Below are positions 44,304-53,382 of a stretch of DNA of 64,000 nucleotides, in pieces (the first letter of the stretch is position 1; the number at the start of each line of letters is the position of its first letter). The notes under the pieces were generated by a model. It did not search any database and was not told the origin of the DNA. It saw only the letters and a program-made list of their open reading frames with translations. Source of the stretch: Anaerocolumna sp. AGMB13020 (GTDB taxonomy: Bacteria > Bacillota > Clostridia > Lachnospirales > Lachnospiraceae); the NCBI RefSeq assembly GCF_033100115.1, contig NZ_CP136910.1:2808001-2872000 (forward strand). Direction: 5' to 3'. The position numbers and the translations under genes were made by a program.

Positions 44304-45372
44304 CAACCATTTATTCTCAGAAGTTTACGGCTGTTACTTTACAGTAGTAAAAAGGATATTAGAGCAGGCTGAGGGAGGTCTTACCCAGGCTGAAATTGAG
44401 TCAATGGTTCAGGCCGATGGCTTTTATGACAGCGCCTTTCATCTGCTGCCAAAACTCTTCTCCGGCGAGTGGAATCTCATGGAACACAGAACTGACGGCA
44501 AATATTATTCCAGACTTCTTTCCAATAATCTGACGCGCCCTATGACTGATCTGGAAAGAGCCTGGTTAAAGGCTCTCCTTACAGATAAGCGAATACAACT
44601 ATTTATTGATCCAGAAGAAGCCGCCGCCCTTAAAGAGGTATTAAATGAAATTCCTCCCCTGTTCCTACCGTCCGATTTTCACTTTTATGATTCTGCCGCT
44701 GATGGAGACTCTTACGAGGAAAAGCGGTATATTGACAACTTTCGGTTAATTTTAAAGGCATGTGAAAGTCAGACCCCCTTATCTATTCTATATGAAAGCG
44801 GTAAACAGAACCGGACCAGGCGATTCGTTATACCCTATAAATTAAACTACTCCTCCAGGGATGATAAGTTCAGGCTCTTAGGTGTAACCTGTCAAAAAGG
44901 CGGACATTTTAAAAAAATAACGTTAAATCTTACTCGAATCCTTACCGTAGAACCTTCTGCCGACACCTATTCTGAGAACACGGAGATAAACTCAACTAAG
45001 ACTTTTCCTGTAGCCTGCGCTGGTGCTTTAACGGAAACATCTGCTAATATTAAAAGTCCTTTTCCTTTCTATCAATTTTTCAGAGAGACCAAATGCAAGG
45101 AACCCATTGTTTTGGAAATATCAAAGGAGCGTAACGGTCTGGAGCGTTGTATGCTGCAGTTTGCTTCCTGGGAAAAGCAGACAGAATATGATGAAGCGCA
45201 TGATTGTTATGTATGTCGGATCTATTATGACGGCCAGGATGAGACTGAATTGCTGGTTCGGGTATTAAGCTTTGGTCCGGTGGTAAAAGTCCTTGGTCCG
45301 ACAAGCTTTCTAACGCAGATCAAGGAACGGGTTCGAAACCAATATCGCTTGAACACCTGGGAAGAACCGTAA
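44293..45372 (+). CDS. WYL-domain transcriptional regulator 2
   Basis: A 359-residue partner of the preceding regulator. The N-terminus is helical and HTH-like (GGLTQAEIESMVQADGF), and the mid/C-terminal part has the WYL fold with TPLSILYESGKQNRTRRFVIPY and DDKFRLLGVTC. It overlaps the first WYL gene by 11 bases, so both are made together, maybe as a heterodimer. Control of the divergent rtcB operon is the likely task. AAGGAAATGT lies before the ATG. Confidence 0.8.
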   Translation: MKINNHLFSEVYGCYFTVVKRILEQAEGGLTQAEIESMVQADGFYDSAFHLLPKLFSGEWNLMEHRTDGKYYSRLLSNNLTRPMTDLERAWLKALLTDKRIQLFIDPEEAAALKEVLNEIPPLFLPSDFHFYDSAADGDSYEEKRYIDNFRLILKACESQTPLSILYESGKQNRTRRFVIPYKLNYSSRDDKFRLLGVTCQKGGHFKKITLNLTRILTVEPSADTYSENTEINSTKTFPVACAGALTETSANIKSPFPFYQFFRETKCKEPIVLEISKERNGLERCMLQFASWEKQTEYDEAHDCYVCRIYYDGQDETELLVRVLSFGPVVKVLGPTSFLTQIKERVRNQYRLNTWEEP

Positions 45373-45517
45373 AGTCGTGTGAAGTCGGGTCTAACTATTA
45401 AAAATATAAATGCATATTTATTACAATATACACGCTCATGGAATATATGGTATATTGTACTATAGGAATACAGGTTATTCATATCACAAATACGTTTATA
45501 AAAGAGGTATACCAACC

Positions 45518-46348
45518 ATGAAAATTGAAAAAATTTATACAAAAAATACTGCCTACCAGAAATTCGAGGTTCTTAGAAGCAACCGTAATAAACGTTATAA
45601 ATACCAGGAATTTCTTATTGAAGGAGTTCGTAATATAAACCAGGCCATCGCAAAGGGATGGAATATCAAATCCTTTCTTTATTCCAATGAAAGAAATCTG
45701 TCTGATTGGGCGAAGGGGGTAATTCACAGCACTTTTACGGAAATCAATTATGAACTGCCGGAAATTCTTTTAAAGGATTTAAGCGGAAAAGAAGATACTT
45801 CTGAAATTATGGCTGTAGCCGGAATGAGGGAGGATGACCTTAATACCATAACACTGTCAAAAAATCCAATGATAGCCTTGTTTGACAGACCCTCCAACAA
45901 AGGAAATCTCGGAACCATTATTCGTTCCTGCGATGCTTTAGGGGTTGAATGCCTTATCCTGACCGGACATGCCGTTGATCTATACGATCCGGATGTAATA
46001 GTATCAACAATGGGCTCCTTCTTTAATATGCAGGTAATAAGGGTTCCTGAGACTCAGAAGGTTCTGGATTTTATGGCTAAACTGAAGAAACAGTATCCGA
46101 CCCTCCAGACCATCGGCACCACTGCACATAAAGAATACCCAATTTACGATTTGAATTTATCCGGGCCAGTGCTTTTTATGCTTGGAAATGAAACAGATGG
46201 ATTAAGCAGGGCTTTTAAGGACAGTTGTGATATTCTGACCACCATCCCCATGGCAGAGTCTTCTTATGCTACTTCCTTTAATGTTGGCTGCGCTGCGACG
46301 GTGATGTTTTACGAGGCCTCCAGACAAAGAGCACTGACACTTTCCTAA
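45518..46348 (+). CDS. TrmH/SpoU-family RNA 2'-O-methyltransferase
   Basis: A 277-residue SPOUT enzyme. The three SpoU motifs are clear: RPSNKGNLGTIIRSCDALG, LFMLGNETDGLS and IPMAESSYATSFNVGCAA. An N-terminal substrate-binding domain with YQEFLIEGVRNINQAI precedes them. It moves a methyl group from SAM to a ribose 2'-OH in rRNA or tRNA. The start at 45518 is set by AGAGGTAT; a longer frame is unlikely. It lies 145 bases after the WYL pair on the same strand, so a link to RNA repair is possible. Confidence 0.88.
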   Translation: MKIEKIYTKNTAYQKFEVLRSNRNKRYKYQEFLIEGVRNINQAIAKGWNIKSFLYSNERNLSDWAKGVIHSTFTEINYELPEILLKDLSGKEDTSEIMAVAGMREDDLNTITLSKNPMIALFDRPSNKGNLGTIIRSCDALGVECLILTGHAVDLYDPDVIVSTMGSFFNMQVIRVPETQKVLDFMAKLKKQYPTLQTIGTTAHKEYPIYDLNLSGPVLFMLGNETDGLSRAFKDSCDILTTIPMAESSYATSFNVGCAATVMFYEASRQRALTLS

Positions 46349-46825
46349 GTTGTAACCGAACCATATTATATTACCCTTTATTTGTCATTTGTCATTTAGC
46401 AGCATACGGTATTGCTTTATAAACATTGTAGTAAAAGGGAGTAACTTTATACTGGAAATATGCCCGAAATGGGAAATCACGGAGCTATTGCAGCGTGATA
46501 CTGGCTTTTTGGTAATGGAAGCAGAGTTCCCTCACTTATAACCGCAGGTTTATGGACAATGGAACCGTTTCTGGTACAAAAGCGGATACTTTTGATAATA
46601 CAGGCAAAACTGTCTCAGAGGTGGCAGATTACGTCACCAGGTGGGTTAAGGGAAGCCTTTAGAAAAAGCTCTTCTGATAATCAAAATAAAGTATAGGTAA
46701 AAGCTCCCGGCGATTTCTTTCATTCCTGTAACAGGTATTAGAAAATGCCGGGAGCTTTATTTAAGTTTAATGAAACTTCAGACCATAACACCAGGGTTAT
46801 TGGTGGATTAACTTTTTGAATATAT
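46349..46825. other. Spacer with a gene remnant
   Basis: A 477-base gap. At 46552-46662 a 36-codon frame reads MDNGTVSGTKADTFDNTG and on to a stop. It has the look of a C-terminal end of a lost gene. Upstream in another frame a short piece ends in NHGAIAA. No start signals. Confidence 0.35.
46701..46757 (-). terminator. feoB terminator
   Basis: AAGCTCCCGGC and GCCGGGAGCTT pair perfectly over 11 bp with a 35-base loop; on the minus strand the stem runs into TTTT. It lies 70 bases after feoB. Confidence 0.65.
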
Positions 46826-48946
46826 TTAGAATAATTTCCCCACAAGCTTATATATCACTGTCGTACAGAAACATACTGCGATTGCAATAATGGTTGGCAG
46901 TAACGCTGAAACAATGGTCCATTTAATGCTACCGGTCTCTTTTCGAATTGTTATAAGAGTCGTAGCACAAGGCCAGTGAAGGAGGCTAAAAAGCATGGTG
47001 TTCAATGCCGTCAGATACGTCCAGCCGTGTCCGACTAAAATATTACGAAGTGCTTCCAGGCTGTCATACTCTGCCATAGAACCAGTGGACAGATAGGCCA
47101 TTAATAGAATGGGCAGAACTATTTCGTTAGCCGGCAATCCAAGAAGAAATGCCATTAAGATATACCCATCAAGTCCGATTAACCTGCCAAAAGGGTCAAA
47201 GAAGTTCACCATATGCCCCAAGATACTAATATCACCAACAGAAATATTTGCCAGTATCCAGATAAAGGCGCCGGCCGGTGCGGCTACTACTACCGCTCTT
47301 TTAAGTACGAATACCGAACGATCAATCATTGAGGTATATAATACCCTTCCGATCTTAGGTACTCTGTAGGGAGGAAGTTCAAGGGTGAAGGTAGAGGGAA
47401 TACCTTTTAACACAGTCTTTGATAAGAGGTAGGAAACAAGAAGGGTAACTACGATACCAATAACAATCATAGCAGTTACCGCAAGTGCCGGCATGATGCC
47501 AAAGGTATTTCCTCCCAGTGCCACCAGAAAAACACTGGATATGGCGATAAGGGTAGGAAATCTGCCGTTACAGGGTACGAAGTTATTGGTGAGGATTGCA
47601 ATCATTCTCTCTCTTGGTGACTCGATAATCCGGCAGGATACAATTCCTGCTGCATTACAGCCAAACCCCATAATCATGGTAAGACATTGTTTCCCATGGG
47701 CACAGGCTTTTTTAAAGAGATGATCCATATTAAAGGCTACTCTGGGCAGGAAACCCAGATCCTCCAATATGGTAAAGAGCGGAAAGAATATAGCCATAGG
47801 CGGAAGCATAACAGAAACGACCCAGGCTAAGGTGCGGTAAAGTCCCAGTATCAATACCCCATGAAGCCAGGCAGGTGCATTCAGATAAGAAAATAAATCT
47901 GTAAATTTATCTTCTATATAAAATAATAAATCCGCCAGCAGTGAGGAAGGTATATTAGCACCTGTAACTGTAATCCAGAAAACAAGCGCCAGGACCAGTA
48001 ACATGATGGGTAAGCCAAACCGTTTGGAGGTGATAATATTGTCAATTTTCTTATCTCTTGCATTTACTTCACTGTCCTCCTGAATGCATTTCGCTTTCAG
48101 GTCTTCTATACGGCGATAGATTGCTTCTGAGATTCCGTCCCTTAAGGTCTCCTTATCCGGCAATTCTTTCTGTAATACAGAGAGAGACCGATTATCTTCC
48201 AAGGCAAGCTCTCCCATATGAGCTGACATGGCACTTAAGAGTTTTTCATCTCCATCCAGCATTCTAAGAGCCATCCACCTTACGGAAACATCTGCTGACG
48301 TATCCCTGAGATCCGGTAATAGTAGCTTGATCAGCTCTTCTACTTTATCATCGTATTTTACCGGCACCGGTTTTGGAATTATCTCTCCTGCTGCAACCTT
48401 GACTGCCGTCTCCTTTAATTTCTCCACGCCGATTCCGCTTCTGGCAGCGCATAACACAACTGGTACGCCAAGGTCTTTCTCAATTCCCTTTGCATCAATT
48501 TTAATATGCCTCTTCTTTGCTTCGTCAATAAGATTGATGCATAATACTACTTTAGTAGTCAGTTCCATTACCTGAAATACAAGATTTAAGCTTCGCTCAA
48601 GACAGGTGGCATCTGCAACAACAATAACAGCATCTGCATTACCAAAACATATAAAGTCTCTGGCCACCTCTTCTTCTACCGAGGAGGCAAAGAGCGAGTA
48701 GGTGCCTGGTAAGTCCACCAATATGTTCTCTTTGCCCTCCTGTCTGAATTCACCTCTGGCATTTACAACTGTCTTACCAGGCCAATTGCCTGTATGCTGA
48801 TGAAGTCCGGTTATGGCGTTAAAAACAGTACTCTTTCCGGTATTCGGATTCCCTGCCAATGCAATGATAAACTGTCCTTCTTCTTTGTCGATACGGTATA
48901 GATCCGTCATTGCATTGTTTTGTGTGGATTGATAGGTCAACCCCAT
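46826..48946 (-). CDS. feoB: Ferrous iron transporter FeoB
   Basis: A 706-residue protein. Residues 20-190 form the G domain with G1 GNPNTGKST, G3 DLPGTYS and a modified G4; a helical GDI-type domain follows, then about nine membrane segments including FVPCNGRFPTL and the paired gate repeats. It brings Fe(II) into the cell under anaerobic conditions. The start follows AAAGGAGGCTATA. feoA lies just upstream, and FeoB has extra N-terminal residues before the G domain. The family is unmistakable. Confidence 0.96.
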   Translation of the reverse strand: MGLTYQSTQNNAMTDLYRIDKEEGQFIIALAGNPNTGKSTVFNAITGLHQHTGNWPGKTVVNARGEFRQEGKENILVDLPGTYSLFASSVEEEVARDFICFGNADAVIVVADATCLERSLNLVFQVMELTTKVVLCINLIDEAKKRHIKIDAKGIEKDLGVPVVLCAARSGIGVEKLKETAVKVAAGEIIPKPVPVKYDDKVEELIKLLLPDLRDTSADVSVRWMALRMLDGDEKLLSAMSAHMGELALEDNRSLSVLQKELPDKETLRDGISEAIYRRIEDLKAKCIQEDSEVNARDKKIDNIITSKRFGLPIMLLVLALVFWITVTGANIPSSLLADLLFYIEDKFTDLFSYLNAPAWLHGVLILGLYRTLAWVVSVMLPPMAIFFPLFTILEDLGFLPRVAFNMDHLFKKACAHGKQCLTMIMGFGCNAAGIVSCRIIESPRERMIAILTNNFVPCNGRFPTLIAISSVFLVALGGNTFGIMPALAVTAMIVIGIVVTLLVSYLLSKTVLKGIPSTFTLELPPYRVPKIGRVLYTSMIDRSVFVLKRAVVVAAPAGAFIWILANISVGDISILGHMVNFFDPFGRLIGLDGYILMAFLLGLPANEIVLPILLMAYLSTGSMAEYDSLEALRNILVGHGWTYLTALNTMLFSLLHWPCATTLITIRKETGSIKWTIVSALLPTIIAIAVCFCTTVIYKLVGKLF

Positions 48947-48972
48947 TATAGCCTCCTTTATATAAAATTAAT

Positions 48973-49197
48973 TTAATCCGTTACAGATATAAGGGAAGCC
49001 TCTTCTTTTCTTAACGCTATCATGGCTCCCCTGATGCCGTATACGGTAGGGTCTCCGGAAGGTCCTTTGCGGATGACCTCTACCCTGGCTCCTTTGGTCA
49101 GTCCTAATGCCAGCATTCTCTCTCTTAGCAGGTCAGAAGCCCTCAATTCATAAACTGTGGTATGTGTTCCAACGGAAATATCAGTCAGCTTTTTCAT
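48973..49197 (-). CDS. feoA: FeoA iron transport accessory protein
   Basis: A 74-residue SH3-like protein with the FeoA core RERMLALGLTKGARVEV and a C-terminal IALRKEEASLISV. It is thought to bind FeoB on the cytoplasmic side and support Fe(II) uptake. It is the first gene of feoAB, 26 bases upstream of feoB. Confidence 0.92.
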   Translation of the reverse strand: MKKLTDISVGTHTTVYELRASDLLRERMLALGLTKGARVEVIRKGPSGDPTVYGIRGAMIALRKEEASLISVTD

Positions 49198-49420
49198 TTA
49201 TATCAACCTCACTTTTTTAGAATGTTTTAACTTTTTTAAATGAAACTAATTTATTGTATGAAAATAGTCTAAAAATGTTCTATGAGGAGATAAAAATTTT
49301 TCTTACATACCTGATATGAGGTATCAATATTATTCAATATTCCCTGGCTTGTCTCTTAATTTCCTGTTGCCTTAAAGTTTAGGAAATAGCCAAAAATCTG
49401 AGAGTTTTATAAAGATATTT

Positions 49421-50662
49421 CTATAGAATGGAATACTCGATGGCAGCAATCATCCATAGCTGCGGGAACCATTGCATGATATTCCAGATGCCGATACCAT
49501 ATAAGTTAAACTCCGGTACAAGTTTTAGAAACACATCATAGCTTCTTGCATCCCAGAAGCGCACAAGGTATTCATCTCCCGAGTAGAAATAAAAGGATAC
49601 GGAATTGGTCAGAGGGTCATAAAGAATCTGGGCATTATTTTGTGCCGCCAGCTCAAGGGCTGCCCTATAGCTGATAGCCCTGCCCTGGGAGATACCGGCA
49701 ATAAAGGGTAATTGATAGATATAGCCCTGGACCGGTAACCCAAAAGAGACCATATCAGAGGGTACCATCTTGGTAAAGTCCGCTATGATCCTGCGATAGT
49801 TTTCTGTACAAAGGGTTCCAAGAGATAATCTGTCAGAGTATCCGAATTCATATACAATCAAAGTAATTCCTGTCAAGCCCTCTGTCATAAACTTGTAATC
49901 GAAACCGATAATAGGATTTTCAAAGGTATCCATTACTTTATAACCTGCGGAAGTAATACTTTCCAGCATTTTCGTAGCATGTCTGCGGTATTTTTCACGG
50001 TATCTGGGATGGATATAAGGTGTATGAAAGCTCACCCCGCTGTACCCCTTGGTTTCCAGGTTAAAGAGAATTTGATTGATAAACCTGTCTTCGATTGTTA
50101 CATCAGATATTATGGAATTGACTACCTCCATAGCTTCTTCATTATTATGAGAAGCCGGAATAATCATCATTAACGGTTCTGTTCCATATGCTTTTGCAAG
50201 TTTAATAATGTCTTCATCCGCCAAATTATTCAAATCACCTGTTGCAGAAACCGTATAACTATATACCGTGAGATAAGTCAGATAAGGCAAGGTCATCTGT
50301 AGGGTCTTTGTATCAATAAAGGGGTATGCAAAACCATTTGTCGCAATTGTATGTCCTTTTTCCCCTCGAAAGCTGATAACAATTTCATCTCCTGAATAAA
50401 GAGACTGGCTATCCGACAATTCCGGATTATACCGAAGGAGCTCTATTACGGTCTTGCCATAGGCATCTGCAATCTGTAATAAGGTATCTCCTTCTTTCAC
50501 GGTGTAAGTAATTTCGGGAATAAGGATAATAAGGGCTTCTCCTATTACCAGTGAGTCCTCAGCCGTTAAGTTATTATATATTTTTAGTTTCTTAGCAGAT
50601 ACACCATAATAATCTGCTATGGAGAGAATAGTCTCTCCAGCTTCTACCACATGAATAATCAT
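49421..50662 (-). CDS. LysM plus glycoside hydrolase 18-like protein, catalytic acids absent
   Basis: A 413-residue protein. Two LysM repeats (VVEAGETILSIADYYGVS and TVKEGDTLLQIADAYGKT) bind peptidoglycan or chitin-like glycans; the rest is a GH18 barrel as in spore-cortex YaaH/SleL proteins. At the place where active GH18 enzymes have DxxDxDxE (normally GVNIDFEY), this protein reads GYSGVSFHTPY, so the catalytic Glu and the Asp before it are missing. It is probably a spore-coat binding protein rather than a hydrolase. No signal peptide is seen, in line with spore proteins made in the mother cell. The start at 50662 is chosen by GAGGGCAGTA. Confidence 0.82.
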   Translation of the reverse strand: MIIHVVEAGETILSIADYYGVSAKKLKIYNNLTAEDSLVIGEALIILIPEITYTVKEGDTLLQIADAYGKTVIELLRYNPELSDSQSLYSGDEIVISFRGEKGHTIATNGFAYPFIDTKTLQMTLPYLTYLTVYSYTVSATGDLNNLADEDIIKLAKAYGTEPLMMIIPASHNNEEAMEVVNSIISDVTIEDRFINQILFNLETKGYSGVSFHTPYIHPRYREKYRRHATKMLESITSAGYKVMDTFENPIIGFDYKFMTEGLTGITLIVYEFGYSDRLSLGTLCTENYRRIIADFTKMVPSDMVSFGLPVQGYIYQLPFIAGISQGRAISYRAALELAAQNNAQILYDPLTNSVSFYFYSGDEYLVRFWDARSYDVFLKLVPEFNLYGIGIWNIMQWFPQLWMIAAIEYSIL

Positions 50663-51007
50663 TACTGCCCTCGAACGGTTTTGTTTCATTATATGTGATT
50701 TATAGACAGAGGTTTCTAAGAAAGTAAATTATGGACACCAATCCTGCTTCTCGTTGAGACAATTAAGCAACTGAGGGTTACGTGTCTTGAAGTGCTTGCA
50801 AAATATTGTCCTTTCTTGAAATACTATCTTTCTTGTAGTACTATGACAGTATGGGCTTTTATAAATTTTCTATAAGATACATTCCCTTGATTTCCCTCTT
50901 TAATGCCACACGAGCATAAACCTTATAGTAATATTACAAAGCCAATTAAACGAATAACAAAATTTTAAATCGATTAATTGAATAGCCATTGCCGAGGGTA
51001 TACTAGT

Positions 51008-51023
51008 GTGTGTCTGAAAACTG
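51008..51023 (+). repeat. 16-base dispersed repeat, copy 2
   Basis: Identical to 27603-27618. It lies at the left part of a spacer with further repeats, which suggests a repeated mobile or decayed intergenic element. Confidence 0.5.
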
Positions 51024-51106
51024 TTTGTGCCCGGACTGAAGGTTCTGCTTTGTGGGAGGCAAATTGCGAAAAACAGCGCGGCGGACTTTCGAATGTAGCG
51101 TTGTTA

Positions 51107-51175
51107 TGTTCCGGTGTTACGTTCCCATACTGCAACGCAGAATGTAGCGGTATTAGCCCAAACTGCAACGCAGAA
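51107..51175 (+). repeat. Two tandem 33-36-base units
   Basis: Unit 1 (51107-51142) and unit 2 (51143-51175) both end in CTGCAACGCAGAA. In one frame they encode CSGVTFPYCNAE and CSGISPNCNAE. Confidence 0.55.
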
Positions 51176-51272
51176 TACCGCAAGATGGAGCCTTCGGAAT
51201 GGTACAATGAATTGCAGGGAACCTTAGAGAACAAAATGAAATAATTTCCTATTCTTAAAAAGGGAGGTACTT

Positions 51273-51860
51273 ATGTGCGGAAGATATTATATAGATGATG
51301 ATACAGCCAAAGAAATAGAGAGACTGGTAGAAGCCATCGATAAAAAGCTCAGTGAAAAAGCAGGGAAAAGGGATGTCCGTCCTTCTGAACCGGCAATGGT
51401 CCTCACTGCCTCCGATAAGGCTATGCATTCGGAGGAGAAGCACTGGGGATTTCCAGGTTTTCAGGGAAAAGAGCTGATTATCAATGCCAGAAGTGAAACT
51501 GCCCTATCCAAAACAATTTTCCTGGACAGCCTCCGAAATCGGCGGTGTATCATACCTGCTGCGGGCTTTTATGAATGGAATGCTTCCAGAGAAAAAGCTT
51601 CCTTCTACCGTGAAGACTCCAAGGTTTTATTTATTGCGGGCTTTTATAGCTCTTTTCAGGAGAAGGACCGGTTCATTATACTGACTTCACCGGCGAATGA
51701 GTCCATGATTGAAGTCCACGACCGTATGCCCTTGATCCTGGAACGAGAGGAGCTCTTACCGTGGTTAACGGCTCCTGACCGTACAGAAGAATTATTACAA
51801 AAGAAGCCCTGCCAGCTAAAAAAGGAAATGGATTATGAGCAACTGCGGCTGCCCTTTTAG
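51273..51860 (+). CDS. SOS-response-associated peptidase (SRAP, YedK/HMCES-type)
   Basis: A 195-residue SRAP protein starting MCGRYY; the Cys2, exposed after Met removal, forms a stable link with abasic sites in single-stranded DNA. Other family residues are visible: NARSETALSK, RRCIIPAAGFYEWN (Asn/Glu) and VHDRMPLIL (His). It shields abasic DNA during replication. AAAGGGAGGTACTT precedes the start. It appears to be monocistronic. Confidence 0.93.
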   Translation: MCGRYYIDDDTAKEIERLVEAIDKKLSEKAGKRDVRPSEPAMVLTASDKAMHSEEKHWGFPGFQGKELIINARSETALSKTIFLDSLRNRRCIIPAAGFYEWNASREKASFYREDSKVLFIAGFYSSFQEKDRFIILTSPANESMIEVHDRMPLILEREELLPWLTAPDRTEELLQKKPCQLKKEMDYEQLRLPF

Positions 51861-51932
51861 CAGGACCGCCGGACTTGCCATTACCCTTGCTTTTCCGTAA
51901 GCTACAGGATTATTCGTTAATTGTTTTTATAT

Positions 51933-52604
51933 TTACAGCTCTTTATCCTCCTCCCGTAAGCTGACGCCCTGAAGAAGCCTCTTATAATAAGAACCATTTG
52001 TATAAAGAGCTCCTACAGGGTTATGCGCCAGGACACGATCTTTTACCACAAGATAGGTAACAGGTGCGTCGGAATACTTAATAAACATAGAATCATGTCC
52101 GACACAGAGACCGCAGATAACATTTAAGTCCGTATTCTCTTTGTTTAATAGCTTTGCCTGCATAATAGGATTACAGGCTGACTCATGTTGTCCGGGACGA
52201 ATCTTATCCTCTTCCCTCACCCCAAGTGCCGATTTGTCTTTTGCGCCTACTTTACATATAACTCCGTAGGGTTCAAATCCATTTGCTTTTAATACTTTCT
52301 CAAATATCTTACTCTCCTGGATCAGTCCCATGCAGGAGGCAATCCCTATTTTTTTAGCCTTTATTTTCTTAGCAAATACGATGACTTCCTCAACTCTGGT
52401 AAGCTGTCCGTAATATTGCCCTTCCACCTGTGCTGCCGCGACAGCGATTTTTTTTATCTCCGGATCCTTGTTATATATCTCCAGACATTCCTCCAGTATT
52501 TCTTCGTTCTCCTCGCTGGTAGTCAGACATTTACCGGGATATGTTCCATTTTGAGCGGCACAATTGAATACGCCACAGGATGTACAACTGAAATTCTCAC
52601 TCAT
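51933..52604 (-). CDS. DUF1847 metal-binding protein
   Basis: A 223-residue protein with an N-terminal CTSCGVFNCAAQNG cysteine cluster, a conserved IGIASCMGLIQE and a second cysteine pair in VICGLCVGHDS. This matches the DUF1847 family of anaerobes, which likely binds a metal or cluster; the function is not known. The ribosome site is GAGGTTAAA. Three hairpins lie in the leader upstream. Confidence 0.8.
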   Translation of the reverse strand: MSENFSCTSCGVFNCAAQNGTYPGKCLTTSEENEEILEECLEIYNKDPEIKKIAVAAAQVEGQYYGQLTRVEEVIVFAKKIKAKKIGIASCMGLIQESKIFEKVLKANGFEPYGVICKVGAKDKSALGVREEDKIRPGQHESACNPIMQAKLLNKENTDLNVICGLCVGHDSMFIKYSDAPVTYLVVKDRVLAHNPVGALYTNGSYYKRLLQGVSLREEDKEL

Positions 52605-52965
52605 TTTAACCTCTATTCTTGCGCACGCTTTTTGCGTATACCAAGTTTGTGGTGCACAAGCACAAACTTGCGGTTGAAAAATTTATTTTTCAACCTAACC
52701 TCTTTCCAGGTTTGATACCCTTTTGATAGATTGTTACTCTGCTGCCGCGCTTTCCCTATACTCCCCTGTTAAATGAGTATTAAAAAACAGAGGTAGTCTA
52801 AGCTGTAAGCTTATCTTAACCTCTGTTCGTACAGTCAGCCAGTCATAATATTCTATTCTACAGCACCAGTTTTAAGCAATTACTGTTCTCTGGGTGTATT
52901 TCAAATATCATATAGAGTATATTAAAATTTTGCCTTTGTCAACTATTTTCGCCAGGAAGTGAAAA
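52605..52965. other. Spacer with leader hairpins and a terminator
   Basis: A 361-base gap. Downstream half: hairpins CAAGTTTGTG/CACAAACTTG (52642-52670) and GGTTGAAAAA/TTTTTCAACC (52672-52695), both perfect, in the DUF1847 leader. Upstream half: a strong terminator at 52782-52827. Confidence 0.5.
52782..52827 (-). terminator. Terminator of the HTH/membrane protein operon
   Basis: On the minus strand AACAGAGGTT pairs with ACCTCTGTT followed by TTTTTT, about 140 bases after the stop of the small membrane protein gene. Confidence 0.75.
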
Positions 52966-53382
52966 CTACATAACTTTATTATATTTCACAATATAATAAA
53001 GCTGTAAACTGTACCCAAATAAATAGAAAGCGATTACCGTTAATATCATCCACAAAGGCGAATTAGTGAAAATCATAACAAAAGGAACCCCTATCATGAT
53101 ATATATCATCTTATCATAAGCTTTTGCTTTTGCTTTGTTCGTTATTGCAATGGAGCGCTCATCTTTTGCATCTATCTCGCTCTGGCGTTTATATTCCGGA
53201 TGTTTCCTAAGCATTCGCTTAAAAAGTATATGGACCACATTTAAACTGGCAAGGCCGGAACCAAATCCGATACAGATTCCAGCTATGTTTCTGTTATCAT
53301 AATCTATAACGAAAACTCCTCCCAGAATAAGTCCAATACTAACTAATATCATTAGAATATTAACTTTTTGATTATCTTTCAT
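52966..53382 (-). CDS. Small membrane protein paired with an HTH regulator
   Basis: A 138-residue protein with four hydrophobic segments (roughly residues 8-27, 31-50, 93-110 and 112-132) and a polar loop KDERSIAITNKAKAKAYD between the pairs. That loop is typical of small Firmicute membrane proteins found next to Xre-type regulators; the function is unknown. The start at 53382 is chosen because of GAGGAGGAGCC; it overlaps the regulator gene by 11 bases, so the two are co-expressed. Confidence 0.7.
   Translation of the reverse strand: MKDNQKVNILMILVSIGLILGGVFVIDYDNRNIAGICIGFGSGLASLNVVHILFKRMLRKHPEYKRQSEIDAKDERSIAITNKAKAKAYDKMIYIMIGVPFVMIFTNSPLWMILTVIAFYLFGYSLQLYYIVKYNKVM

Larger units (their letters stand above)
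50663..51272. other. Spacer with repeats
   Basis: A 610-base gap. It holds the second copy of the 16-mer (51008-51023), and two 33-36-base tandem units at 51107-51175. An open frame through 50978-51244 is Cys-rich, with no ribosome site, and is not called as a gene. Confidence 0.4.

Noticed and set aside
50978..51244. 88-codon Cys-rich open frame with repeated CSG..CNAE units
   Set aside because: No ribosome site, and both strands are open through the same repeats; better seen as a repeated intergenic element.
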